Program-made: the position numbers and the translations under genes | Source: Polycyclovorans algicola TG408 | Lineage (GTDB): Bacteria > Pseudomonadota > Gammaproteobacteria > Nevskiales > Nevskiaceae | DNA: 64,000 bases | NCBI RefSeq assembly: GCF_000711245.1 | Contig: NZ_JOMH01000001.1 | Location: 1,730,830-1,794,829, forward strand | Direction of reading: 5' to 3' | In this document: in pieces, positions 1 to 9,151 of the stretch | Layout: every line of letters starts with the position of its first letter | Numbering within the stretch: position 1 is the first letter of the stretch | The notes under the pieces: model-generated | Databases searched by the model: none | What the model was told of the DNA's origin: nothing | The model's input: the letters and a program-made list of their open reading frames with translations, nothing else

Positions 1-101
1 CCCCGGGCGTGGCGCTGGAGTTCAACGGTCAGCGTGTGGACCTGAGCCCTTACACGCAAAGCAACAGCACCGCGCGGCTGACCTTGCCGCCGACCAACTG
101 A
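1..101 (+). CDS. rodZ: RodZ-like cytoskeletal protein, C-terminal end (partial)
   Basis: Only the last 32 codons are in the window; the readable frame begins at base 3 and ends with TGA at 99-101. The tail reads as a short beta-rich segment ([13 protein letters not shown]..., ending LTLPPTN), which resembles the C-terminal DUF4115 domain of RodZ, the bitopic protein that links MreB to the cell-wall elongation machinery. The main support is context: in many gammaproteobacteria rodZ sits directly upstream of ispG, as here (13-nt gap). The fragment is too short for identification on its own sequence. Confidence 0.6.
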   Translation, partial: PGVALEFNGQRVDLSPYTQSNSTARLTLPPTN

Positions 102-114
102 CGCAGGCCGGGTC

Positions 115-1227
115 ATGGTGATGCGCAGCGACCATCAGATTCAGCGCCGAGTCTCGCGCCCGATTCGCGTCGGCCGCGTCACGGTGGGCGGCGACGCGCC
201 GATCGCCGTGCAGACCATGACCAATACCGACACCGAGAACGTCGCTGCCACGGTTGCGCAGATCCAGTCGGCGCAGAAGGCCGGCGCCGATCTGGTGCGG
301 GTCTCGGTGCCGACCATCGCCGCCGCAAAAGCCTTTGGCGAGATCAAGAAGGCGGTCGGCTATATGCCGCTGATCGCCGACATTCACTTCAATTACAAAT
401 GCGGCCTTGCCGCCGCTGAAGCCGGCGCCGACTGCCTGCGCATCAATCCCGGCAATATCGGCAATGAGCGCAAGGTTGACGAGATCGTGGCCTGCGCCCG
501 GCATCACGGCATTCCCATCCGCATCGGCGTCAATGCCGGCTCGCTGGAAGCCGACCTGCAGGAGAAATATGGCGAGCCCAACTCCGACGCGCTGGTCGAG
601 TCGGCAATGCGCCACATCGACCTGCTGCTCAAGCGCGATTTTCAGGACTTCAAGGTCAGCCTCAAGGCATCCGACGTGTTCATGACCGTCGAGGCTTATC
701 GCAAGCTCGCCCACCAGATCGCGCAGCCGCTGCATCTCGGCATCACCGAGGCGGGCGGCTTGCGTGCCGGCGCGGTCAAGAGCGCCATCGGGCTCGGCAT
801 GTTGCTGGCCGAAGGCATCGGCGACACCCTGCGCGTGTCACTGGCGGCCGATCCCATCGAAGAGGTCAAGGTCGGCTGGGACATTCTCAAATCGCTGCAC
901 CTGCGCAATCGCGGCATCAATCTGGTGGCCTGTCCGAGTTGCTCGCGGCAGAACTTTGACGTCGTCAAGGTCGTGGCCGAACTCGAAAGTCGCTTTGACG
1001 ACATCGACGAGTCGCTGGATCTGGCGGTGATCGGCTGCGTCGTCAATGGTCCTGGTGAAGCGCGCGAGGCGGCGCTGGGTGTGGCTGGGGGCTACCCCAA
1101 TTCGGTTTACGAGGACGGCAAGATCGCCCACAAGATTCACAACGATCAGCTTGTTGACCGGCTGGAGACGCTGGTGCGCGCCAAGCTCGCCGCGCGCCGC
1201 GCGGCACGCGCCGAGGCGGCCGAATGA
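115..1227 (+). CDS. ispG: 4-hydroxy-3-methylbut-2-en-1-yl diphosphate synthase IspG (GcpE)
   Basis: Penultimate enzyme of the MEP isoprenoid pathway: reductive ring opening of methylerythritol cyclodiphosphate to HMBPP using a [4Fe-4S] cluster in the cytosol. The 370-residue length matches the single-module bacterial enzyme (about 370). The N-terminal TIM-barrel signature VQTMTNTDT is present. The cluster ligands are visible as CPSC (Cys273, Cys276) and the Cys of CVVNGPGE (Cys308). A second ATG two codons downstream is an equally possible start. The stop overlaps the hisS start (ATGA), indicating translational coupling in the rodZ-ispG-hisS-yfgM-bamB-der order. Confidence 0.97.
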   Translation: MVMRSDHQIQRRVSRPIRVGRVTVGGDAPIAVQTMTNTDTENVAATVAQIQSAQKAGADLVRVSVPTIAAAKAFGEIKKAVGYMPLIADIHFNYKCGLAAAEAGADCLRINPGNIGNERKVDEIVACARHHGIPIRIGVNAGSLEADLQEKYGEPNSDALVESAMRHIDLLLKRDFQDFKVSLKASDVFMTVEAYRKLAHQIAQPLHLGITEAGGLRAGAVKSAIGLGMLLAEGIGDTLRVSLAADPIEEVKVGWDILKSLHLRNRGINLVACPSCSRQNFDVVKVVAELESRFDDIDESLDLAVIGCVVNGPGEAREAALGVAGGYPNSVYEDGKIAHKIHNDQLVDRLETLVRAKLAARRAARAEAAE

Positions 1228-2498
1228 AGTTGCAGTCACTGCGCGGTTTCAACGACATCCTGCCCGGCGAAACCGCCGTGTGGCAGCACGTTGAGCAGGT
1301 GGCGCGCGACACCTTCGCCGCCTATGCGTACCAGGAAATCCGCACGCCGCTGCTGGAGCAGACCGCGCTGTTCAAGCGCGCCATCGGCGAGGTCACCGAT
1401 GTCGTCGAAAAAGAGATGTTCAGCTTCGACGACCGAGAAGGCCTGAACCTCAGTCTGCGTCCTGAAGGCACCGCAAGCTGCGTGCGCGCCGGGCTGGAAC
1501 ACGGCCTGCTGCACAACCAGCAGCAGCGGCTCTGGTATGCCGGCCCCATGTTTCGCCACGAGCGCCCGCAGGCGGGCCGCTACCGTCAGTTTCACCAGCT
1601 CGGCGCAGAAGCCTTCGGCATGCCCGGGCCGGAGATCGACGTCGAGGTCATCGCCCTGTCGGCGCGGCTGCTCAAGCGCCTTGGCCTGCGTGATCTGACG
1701 CTGGAGCTCAACTCGCTGGGCAGCGGCGACAGCCGCGCGCGCTATCGCGCGGCGCTGACCACCTTTCTTGAAGGTCACATCGATGCGCTCGACGATGACT
1801 CGAAGCGGCGCCTGGTCAGTAATCCGCTGCGGGTCCTCGACAGCAAAGTGCCAACCACCCAGGCGATTGTCCGTGACGCGCCCAGCCTGCTCGACGCCAT
1901 GAGTGCCGAGGACCGCGCCCACCTCGATGGCGTGCAGCAAGGGCTCAGCGATCTGGGCATCGACTACGTCATGAATCCGCGTATCGTCCGCGGGCTCGAT
2001 TACTACAGCCACACCGTATTCGAGTGGACCACTACCGAGCTGGGCGCCCAGGGCACGGTCTGTGCCGGCGGACGTTACGACGGTCTCGTCGCGCAGCTCG
2101 GCGGCCAGCCTAGCCCGGCCATAGGCTGGGCATCGGGCATCGAACGGCTGATTCTGCTGATGAAGGCGCAGGGGCTGACCCTGCCGGATGCGGCGCCCGA
2201 TTTGGTGCTGTGCCCTGCGGATCCGGACTCGGCCCGCACGCTGCAGCGGCTGGCCGAACAGTTGCGCGACGACCTGCCCAACGCCCGCGTGCAACTGTCG
2301 TTGGGCGGCAAGCTCAAGGCACAGTTGAGTCGCGCCGCCAAAGCCGGTGCGCGCTTCGCCGTGGTGATGGGCGAGGCCGAACGGCAGGACGGCAAGGTTC
2401 ACGTAAAATCATTCGTTCACCCCGAGGCCGCTGACCAAACAGTGGCCATCGACGGGCTCGCAGTCGCCCTCGCGGCGCGTCTAAATTTAGAAGGATAA
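1224..2498 (+). CDS. hisS: histidyl-tRNA synthetase
   Basis: Class II aminoacyl-tRNA synthetase that charges tRNA-His in the cytosol. The 424-residue protein matches the usual length. It starts with the family N-terminus ([11 protein letters not shown]), shows class II motif 2 ([17 protein letters not shown], about residues 107-125) and the histidine-specific loop [13 protein letters not shown] (about 256-268), followed by the C-terminal anticodon-binding domain. It overlaps ispG by 4 nt and is followed after 4 nt by the yfgM-like gene, so it is almost certainly cotranscribed. Confidence 0.98.
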   Translation: MKLQSLRGFNDILPGETAVWQHVEQVARDTFAAYAYQEIRTPLLEQTALFKRAIGEVTDVVEKEMFSFDDREGLNLSLRPEGTASCVRAGLEHGLLHNQQQRLWYAGPMFRHERPQAGRYRQFHQLGAEAFGMPGPEIDVEVIALSARLLKRLGLRDLTLELNSLGSGDSRARYRAALTTFLEGHIDALDDDSKRRLVSNPLRVLDSKVPTTQAIVRDAPSLLDAMSAEDRAHLDGVQQGLSDLGIDYVMNPRIVRGLDYYSHTVFEWTTTELGAQGTVCAGGRYDGLVAQLGGQPSPAIGWASGIERLILLMKAQGLTLPDAAPDLVLCPADPDSARTLQRLAEQLRDDLPNARVQLSLGGKLKAQLSRAAKAGARFAVVMGEAERQDGKVHVKSFVHPEAADQTVAIDGLAVALAARLNLEG

Positions 2499-2502
2499 AA
2501 CC

Positions 2503-3141
2503 GTGGCAACGCACTACGACGACGAAGCACAGGTCGACGCGATCAAAAGCTGGTGGAAGGAAAACTGGCTGGCGCTCGTCGGTGGCCTGGGCTTGGGCCT
2601 GGCGGCGATCTTTGGTTGGCAGACCTATCAGCAGTCGGGCGAGGGTCGCGCCGACCGCGCGGCGCAGATGTACTCCGATCTGCGCAATGCCCAGGCGGAT
2701 TCGCGCACCGAGGCGGTGGCCGAGATTCGCGGCACCTTGGTCAGCGACTACGCCAAGACGCCCTATGCCGCGCTCGCGCAACTCAAGTGGGCGGCACAGT
2801 CGCTCAAGGATGAGCGCCTCGACGAGGCCCGCGACGCGCTCGACTGGGTGGTGAACAACAGCAGCGACGACGGCTTGAAGGCCGTGGCACGTCTGCGCCT
2901 GGCGCGGATCAGTCTCGAGGCCGGTGACGCCGACGCCGCGCTGGCCGCGCTTACGCCGGTCCCCAGCGGTTTTGAAAGCCTGTACCTTGAAACGCGAGGC
3001 GACGCGCTGTTGCTCAAAGGCGAGCGCGCCGATGCACGCGGCGCCTACGACGAAGCGCTGGCGGCGGTCGAGCCCAACGCCCCCTATCGCGGGCAACTGC
3101 AACGAAAACGTGACGATCTGAACGAGGCGTCCAGCTCATGA
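2503..3141 (+). CDS. yfgM: YfgM-like tetratricopeptide protein (SecYEG/BAM-associated)
   Basis: 212-residue protein beginning with a GTG codon (MATHYDDEAQVDAIKSWWKENW). A single transmembrane helix follows (about residues 24-42, LALVGGLGLGLAAIFGW), then a periplasmic alpha-helical TPR-like region. This is the architecture of YfgM (DUF2133), an inner-membrane protein that in E. coli associates with SecYEG and periplasmic chaperones. The position between hisS and bamB is the conserved one. The stop overlaps the bamB start by 4 nt. The symbol rests on synteny plus topology. Confidence 0.9.
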   Translation: MATHYDDEAQVDAIKSWWKENWLALVGGLGLGLAAIFGWQTYQQSGEGRADRAAQMYSDLRNAQADSRTEAVAEIRGTLVSDYAKTPYAALAQLKWAAQSLKDERLDEARDALDWVVNNSSDDGLKAVARLRLARISLEAGDADAALAALTPVPSGFESLYLETRGDALLLKGERADARGAYDEALAAVEPNAPYRGQLQRKRDDLNEASSS

Positions 3142-4271
3142 ATATGAAATTAGCGTGGTTATTGCCGCTGGTTGTGGCCTTTGCCGCCTGCTCGGGCAAG
3201 GGCAAGGTGCGCGAACCAACGCCGCTGCAGCCGGTGGAAGAATCCCAGGCCTCCTCATCGACCGTCTGGTCGCGTCACACCTGGCTGGGGTCGGATTTTT
3301 CGCAGCTGCAGGTTGCGGCCGAGCCGGATGCGGTGTTCGTCTCTGACCGGCACGGCGAAGTTCAGGCACTGGACCCGAGTTCGGGCGAGCGCATCTGGCG
3401 CAACGCGCTCGACGTTCGTGCCAGCGCGGGCCCCGGCGTACTCGACGCGCTGGTGGTGGTTGGTACCCTCGACGGCGAAGTGGTCGCCCTGTCGCGTGCT
3501 GATGGCAGCGAACGCTGGCGCAAGAACGTCAACAGTGAAGTCATGGCGGTGCCAGTGGGCGCCGGCCAGCTGCTGGTGGTGCGTACGGTTGATGGTCGCA
3601 CCTACGGCCTTAACGCCGACACGGGCGAAGAAATCTGGCAGTTCGAACGTACGGTGCCCAACCTCACCTTGCGTGGCCTCTCCGAGCCGACGCTGTTGGC
3701 CGGCAAGGTTTATGTCGGTCTCGACAGCGGCCGCATGGCCAGCCTCGACGGCTTGACCGGACGAGTCGTTTGGGAACAGTTGATCGCGGCACCCAGTGGC
3801 CGCACCGAGCTCGAACGCATTGCCGACATCGATGCCCCGATTGCCGCTTCAGCCAACGAGCTGTTCGTGGCCAGTGCCGGGGGTGAAGTGGTCGCCGTCG
3901 ATGCCGAGACCGGGCAGATTCTGTGGCGCCGACCGGTGCGCACCACGACCAGCATGGTGACCGTCGGCGAGCGTCTGATCGTGACCGATACCAATGGCGT
4001 GGTCTGGGGTCTCGACACCCGCACCGGCAGCGCCGACTGGACGCAGGAAGGTCTTCAGTACCGCGGGACCACTGCGCCGACCCAGCAGGGCAGCCTGGTC
4101 GTGGTCGGTGACATGAAGGGCTACCTGCATTGGCTCGACCCCAACACGGGCGCATTTGTCGGCCGTGGCCGCTTCGGCAGCAAGGGTTTTCAGGGTGTGC
4201 TCGCCACACTTGATGACCAACTGGTGGTCCAGCGCGGCGATGGCCGGGTTGGTGTGCTGCAAGTTCAGTAG
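3138..4271 (+). CDS. bamB: outer-membrane assembly lipoprotein BamB
   Basis: Lipoprotein subunit of the BAM complex, which inserts beta-barrel proteins into the outer membrane. The signal sequence ends in a lipobox (VVAFAAC) with lipidation at Cys18. The rest is an eight-bladed PQQ-type beta-propeller with repeated blade motifs such as LDPSSGERIWR, LNADTGEEIWQ and VDAETGQILWRRP. The 377-residue length fits the family. The start overlaps the yfgM stop (ATGA), and der lies 171 nt downstream. The 4272-4442 gap holds no recognisable gene or hairpin terminator. Confidence 0.95.
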   Translation: MNMKLAWLLPLVVAFAACSGKGKVREPTPLQPVEESQASSSTVWSRHTWLGSDFSQLQVAAEPDAVFVSDRHGEVQALDPSSGERIWRNALDVRASAGPGVLDALVVVGTLDGEVVALSRADGSERWRKNVNSEVMAVPVGAGQLLVVRTVDGRTYGLNADTGEEIWQFERTVPNLTLRGLSEPTLLAGKVYVGLDSGRMASLDGLTGRVVWEQLIAAPSGRTELERIADIDAPIAASANELFVASAGGEVVAVDAETGQILWRRPVRTTTSMVTVGERLIVTDTNGVVWGLDTRTGSADWTQEGLQYRGTTAPTQQGSLVVVGDMKGYLHWLDPNTGAFVGRGRFGSKGFQGVLATLDDQLVVQRGDGRVGVLQVQ

Positions 4272-4442
4272 TCGCTTGGCCCCGCAGGTGGTGGGGGTTG
4301 CATTACCCGCGTGGAGGGGCGCAACGTCAGCGCACCTTCACGCCTCGCGTCTTGATGCGGCACACGGCAGCGCCTGCGAGGGACGAGCTGATCACTGCTG
4401 GCTGAGATCAACCTTGTCGTCCTTAAGAGTGTCGCCCCCATC

Positions 4443-5909
4443 ATGACCGACGTGCCGTCGTCCCCCGACGAATCCGGGCTCAGCTTTCAGGAAGTTATTC
4501 CCGTCTCGCGCCTGCCTTGCGTGGTGCTCGTTGGGCGGCCCAACGTCGGCAAGTCGACCTTGTTCAACCGCCTCACCGGCACCCGCGCGGCGCTGGTGGC
4601 CGACTACGCCGGTTTGACCCGCGACCGTCAGTACGGCACCGGCCGCATCGATGACAAGGCGTTTGTCGTGGTCGATACCGGCGGTCTCATGCCCGAGTCG
4701 AAAGATCCGCTGGCAGCGCTTGCCGAAGGCCAGGCCCAACTCGCGCTCAGCGAAGCCGACACCGTGCTGTTCATGGTCGACAGTCGTGCCGGTCGCCACC
4801 CCAGTGACGAGGCCATCGCCCGCCAGCTTCGCAAGTCTGGCAAGCCGATCATCATGGTTGTCAACAAGAGTGAAGGGCAGGTGCCCAGCGTCGCCGGCAC
4901 CGATTTCTTCCGCCTTGGCCTGGGCGACCCGTGGTCGATCTCGGCGCAGCAGGGCGACGGCGTCACCCGCTTGATGCAGCACGTGCTGGCGGATGCGCCG
5001 ACCTCACCCGAGGCGGCCGACCTGCCCGAAGACGGGCGTATTCGCGTCGCTATCGTCGGCCGTCCCAATGTCGGCAAGTCGACCCTGATCAATCGCCTGC
5101 TGGGTGAAGAGCGGGTGCTCGCCGCCAACATGCCGGGCACCACCCGCGACGCCATCGAAGTGCCCTTCGAGAGCGAAGGCCGGGTCTTCACCCTCATCGA
5201 CACGGCCGGCGTCCGGCGCCGTGCACGGGTCAGCGAAACCATCGAGAAGTTCTCCATCGTCAAGACCTTGGAGGCAATCGAAAACGCCCACGTGGTGATT
5301 GCCGTGGTCGATGCCCATAGCGATATCGGTGAGCAGGACGCGCGGCTGATCGGCCTGATCGCCCAGCGCGGTCGCGCCATCGTGCTGGCCGTCAACAAGT
5401 GGGACGGGCTCGACGTCGACCAGCGTGAACAGGTGCGCTACCAGGCCGAGCTCAAGCTGCCATTTCTCGACTACGCGCCGCTGCACTTCATCTCGGCGCG
5501 GCACGGCTCCGGCGTCGGGGTGTTGATGCGCGACGTGATCGACGCCGCCGATGCGACTCTGCGTGACCTGCCGACCCCGGCACTGAATCGCGAGCTGGAG
5601 GCGGCCGTCGCCAAGCACGCGCCGCCGGCAGTGGTCGGGCGTCGCATCAAGCTGCGTTATGCCCACCAGGGCGGGCGCAACCCGATTCGGATCATCGTCC
5701 ACGGCAACCAGACCGAACGTTTGCCGGTGTCGTACAAGCGTTATCTGGCCAACCATTTTCGCGATGCGCTGGCGCTCAAGGGCGTGCCACTGATCCTTGA
5801 GTTCAAGACCGGCGACAACCCGTTCAAGGGCAAGAAAAATGTGCTGACCGGGCGACAGATCAAGAAAAAGAAGCGAATGATCGAGCGCTCGAAGAAAAGC
5901 CGTCGCTGA
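4443..5909 (+). CDS. der: ribosome-associated GTPase Der (EngA)
   Basis: Essential GTPase for 50S subunit biogenesis with two tandem G domains and a C-terminal KH-like domain. Both P-loops read GRPNVGKST (about residues 31-39 and 206-214); each domain also has a switch II DTAG/DTGG and an NKxD/NKS-type guanine motif. The lysine-rich tail (KKKKRMIERSKKSRR) is typical of the family. The protein is 488 residues because about 24 residues precede the usual N-terminus; no later in-frame ATG precedes the first P-loop. It is the last gene of the conserved cluster. Confidence 0.96.
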   Translation: MTDVPSSPDESGLSFQEVIPVSRLPCVVLVGRPNVGKSTLFNRLTGTRAALVADYAGLTRDRQYGTGRIDDKAFVVVDTGGLMPESKDPLAALAEGQAQLALSEADTVLFMVDSRAGRHPSDEAIARQLRKSGKPIIMVVNKSEGQVPSVAGTDFFRLGLGDPWSISAQQGDGVTRLMQHVLADAPTSPEAADLPEDGRIRVAIVGRPNVGKSTLINRLLGEERVLAANMPGTTRDAIEVPFESEGRVFTLIDTAGVRRRARVSETIEKFSIVKTLEAIENAHVVIAVVDAHSDIGEQDARLIGLIAQRGRAIVLAVNKWDGLDVDQREQVRYQAELKLPFLDYAPLHFISARHGSGVGVLMRDVIDAADATLRDLPTPALNRELEAAVAKHAPPAVVGRRIKLRYAHQGGRNPIRIIVHGNQTERLPVSYKRYLANHFRDALALKGVPLILEFKTGDNPFKGKKNVLTGRQIKKKKRMIERSKKSRR

Positions 5910-5934
5910 GATCTGCGGACCGTCTTAAAGGCTT

Positions 5935-6059
5935 AACGCAAAGGCGCGAAGGGAAAAAGCAAGGACGCAAAGGAATGCTGGGAGGACCACCTCCTGTAAA
6001 GGCTTGATTTCTGGGCCTGCTTTGCGTCCTTTCTGGGCGGTTCTTTGCGCCTTTGCGTT
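5935..6059. repeat. inverted repeat of the CGCAAAGGCGC type
   Basis: Two arms rich in the words CGCAAAGGCGC and GGACGCAAAGG (5935-5973) are repeated in reverse complement (6020-6059), so the transcript could fold into a long imperfect hairpin. It lies between convergent der and the LuxR-type gene and could act as a bidirectional terminator. Similar CGCAAAGG words recur as dispersed intergenic repeats in many proteobacteria. No protein-coding potential is apparent. Confidence 0.65.
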
Positions 6060-6095
6060 GAAGCGTTTGTCTTGAAACCACCAAAGCCGCGTGTG

Positions 6096-7148
6096 TCAGA
6101 GTGATCCATCGGTGAGTTTGGGCGCGGCTGCAATGACTTCTGGCGTCTCGTCGTCGCTGTCGGGATACACCAGCGACGCCAGTTCGGTGCGGCTGTAAAC
6201 CCCGAGCTTGCGATAAATCCGGTAGAGGTGATTGGCCACTGTTGACGGCGCCACGCCGATCTTGCGTGCCGCCTGCTTGAACGACAGGCCCTGTGACACC
6301 GCCAGCACGATCTCCCGCTCGCGGGCGGTCAGCCGGTCCAGCGGGCCAGCTGGCCACAGGTGCACCACCCACAGTTCGCCCAGCGGCTCGCAACGGACGC
6401 ACAGACCGTCGTTGATGATCTTCTGGGTGGCTGGCGGTGGCAGCTCGAAGGGCAGGGCCTGGGGGTCGGCCCGATCAGGGAAATGCCGTTCGAGAAAATC
6501 GAGAAACTTCGGTTGCGACTCGTGAAAGCGTCCCTGCGCATCGACCACGGCGGCAGCGCCGGACGGCAGCTTTTCGTGGGTTTTGGCCAAGTGCAGGAAG
6601 AACAGATGTGAGGCGGCATTGACCAGGTGATAGGGCAGCCGGCGCTGACGGGCGAGGTCGGTGTCGGTCCAGGCCTGCGCCGGATCGCGTCGGTACAGCG
6701 TGATCAGGGAGTACAGGCCGCTGCGCTGGTCGAGGTGCGCCGTCGCCAGCACACGGGTGATGCCGTACGGCGCGAAGGTCCGCTGGTAGAACGCAGACTT
6801 GAACAGCGCCGCATCAGGCACCACGGTCTGCAGATCGATGGGCTCGTCAAGGCGGCTGAGAATCACCGGCAAAATCGGGTTGATGCTGCGGGTTTCTTCG
6901 AGCACCTGCGGGAAGCTGCGCGGCAGACCGCCGGTGACGGTGACGGTGTGAAAGCGCCAGTCCGACACCAGACCCGTGCCCCACAGTGCGAAGTCGTGCG
7001 GCACGACATTGCGCAGTTCGTTGAGCGCCCAGGCGCGGTACTTTTCGGGCGCGACCGAGAGGGCCCAGCGATAGAGGCGGGCAACATAGCGGTCAACGGG
7101 GTCTACTTGGTCACTCAGTGGCACGGCAACGTCTCGGAAGCACGTCAT
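6096..7148 (-). CDS. LuxR-family transcriptional regulator
   Basis: 350-residue protein with a C-terminal LuxR/FixJ-type helix-turn-helix: LTAREREIVLAVSQGLSFKQAARKIG followed by a recognition helix (about residues 273-330). The roughly 250-residue N-terminal region looks alpha/beta, possibly GAF/PAS-like, but has no receiver-domain aspartate signature. The ligand is therefore unknown and it is not an obvious two-component response regulator. The gene is flanked by a repeat on one side and the broken secretion-ATPase gene on the other. Its target cannot be read from the sequence. Confidence 0.85.
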   Translation of the reverse strand: MTCFRDVAVPLSDQVDPVDRYVARLYRWALSVAPEKYRAWALNELRNVVPHDFALWGTGLVSDWRFHTVTVTGGLPRSFPQVLEETRSINPILPVILSRLDEPIDLQTVVPDAALFKSAFYQRTFAPYGITRVLATAHLDQRSGLYSLITLYRRDPAQAWTDTDLARQRRLPYHLVNAASHLFFLHLAKTHEKLPSGAAAVVDAQGRFHESQPKFLDFLERHFPDRADPQALPFELPPPATQKIINDGLCVRCEPLGELWVVHLWPAGPLDRLTAREREIVLAVSQGLSFKQAARKIGVAPSTVANHLYRIYRKLGVYSRTELASLVYPDSDDETPEVIAAAPKLTDGSL

Positions 7149-7266
7149 GGTTGGGCCCGCAGGTCAGATTCGAGCTTACCCGATCATCAATTGCTGACCG
7201 CTGGAACGCCGAGCTTGCCGCACCTTCCGGCGCCTGAACGTGGCCGTTACGCCAACCGCTTCAGCG

Positions 7267-9057
7267 CTACGGCTGTGGGGGCACCACGCTCAGCGCTTCC
7301 TCAATGCTCGTCACGCCGTCCAGCACGCGCGCGGTCGCGGCGGCGCGCAGCGTCGTCATGCCCTGGCTCCGCGCCAGGCTGCGCAGGCTGACGTCGTCGA
7401 CATCGGCATGAATGGCCGCCTGCAGCGGCGCGGTCATGCGAAGCATTTCGTAGACACCGGCCCGGCCCCGATAGCCGGTGTGTCGACAATGTTCGCAGCC
7501 GGTCGGTGCGTGGAAGGTCTCGGGGCAGGGCAACGCGCTGTCGGCACCGACCAGCGCCGCCCACTGCGCGGCGCGTGCCGGCACGGGGGCCTTGCAGTCG
7601 TCACACAGCCGCCGCACCAGCCGCTGCGCCACCACGCCGACCAGGGTGGCGCGCAGCAGATACGGCGCCACGCCGAGATCAATCAGCCGTGTGATGGCGC
7701 CCACGGCGTCATTGGTGTGCAGCGTTGAGAACACCAGGTGTCCGGTGAGCGCCGCCTGGGTGGCGACCTCGGCGGTTTCCAAATCACGAATCTCGCCAAT
7801 CATGATGATGTCGGGGTCCTGCCGCAGCAGCGCGCGCACACCCTCGGCAAAGCCCAGGCCGATGCCGGGCATCACCTGCATCTGGTTGAAGGCGGGCTCG
7901 ACCAGTTCGATGGGGTCTTCGATGGTGCAGACGTTGACTTCGGGCCGCGCGCAGTGCTTCAGCGTGGCTTACAGCGTCGTGGTTTTGCCCGACCCGGTTG
8001 GGCCGGTGACCAGCACGATGCCGTGCGGCTGTTCGGCCATCGCCCGCCATTGCGCGGCGTCAGCATCGTCAAGGCCTAACGAGTGGAAGTCGCGCTTGAG
8101 CACGTCGGGGTCGAAGATGCGCATCACCAGCTTCTCGCCGAATGCAGTGGGCAGTGCCGAACAGCGCAGCTCGATTTCGGTGCCGCCGGGTGCGCGGGTC
8201 TTGATGCGGCCATCCTGCGGGCGGCGCTTTTCGGCAAGGTCCATGCGCGCCAGCATTTTCAGGCGGCTGGTGACCGGTGGCATGACGGCAGCGGGAATCT
8301 GGTAAACGTCGTTGAGCGCGCCGTCGATCCGAAACCGCACGCGACCATGCTCGCGACGCGGCTCCAGATGAATGTCGCTGGCGCGGCTCTCGAAGGCGTA
8401 TTGCAGCAGCCAGTCGACGATGGCGACGATGGGCTGCGCCTCGGCGTCGAGTTGCCCGCTGCGCGACAGCTCGACCAGTTGTTCGAGGTTCTGCAGCCCG
8501 CCCGGCAGGATCTGGCCGCGCTGGTGCTCGGCGCCCTTCACCGAACGGGCCAGCGCATAAAACTCGGCCAGGTAGCGCTCGATGTCCAGCGGGTTGGCCA
8601 GCACCCGCTCGATGCGTCGACCGATGGCGGCACCGAGATCGACCTGCCAGTCGTTCCAATACGGTTCGGCGGTGGCGATCACCACCTCGTCGTGACGCAC
8701 CGCCAGCGGCAGGATTCTGGCGCGGCTGGCGTAGGCGAACGGCACAAGCGCGGTGATTTGCCGCACATCAAGGCCCAATGGATCGATCTTCTGGTAACGC
8801 AGGCCGCTTTGCTCGGCCAGCCACTGCATCAGCCGGTCGGCGGTCCAGACCGCGCCTGGGCGGCCAAGATCCGGCAACTGCTCGGCGTCGATCGCCAGGG
8901 CCGGATGCCGCGTCGCCGCGCGCTGCGACTGCCGCACCCAGCAAGTCTTGGCGCTCGCGGTGTCAATACATTCGGCGGCAACCAGCGCATCAAGCAAGTC
9001 ACGAAGTTGCAGACGGCCACGGGGCAGCACTTCGTGTCGGGGAGCGGTCCGGTTCAT
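7267..9057 (-). pseudogene. GspE/PilB-family secretion ATPase interrupted by an in-frame stop
   Basis: Hexameric ATPase family that powers type II secretion or type IV pilus assembly. The N-terminal part holds a T2SSE_N-like domain, the ASDIHLEP region and a Walker A (GPTGSGKTTT). Right after Walker A, at 7969-7971, a TAA sits where the family has Tyr (TTTL-Tyr-ATL). The same frame then continues without a gap through TIEDPIEL, the Walker B region GEIRD, the His-box region and a tetracysteine zinc motif (CDDC...CEHC) to a stop at 7267. The likely start is ATG at 9057; an earlier in-frame ATG at 9114 exists. No other gsp or pil structural gene is adjacent. This is one nonsense mutation, a sequencing error, or a read-through case; the two halves would otherwise be separate inactive fragments. 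Confidence 0.85.
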
Positions 9058-9151
9058 GGCCGCAACGCTAGCATCCGCCGCCGGTCGCCGGGATGTAATC
9101 GAACGAGCGATCAATTACAATCGGGCGAAGGGTAGACGGAGGAGATCCAGC

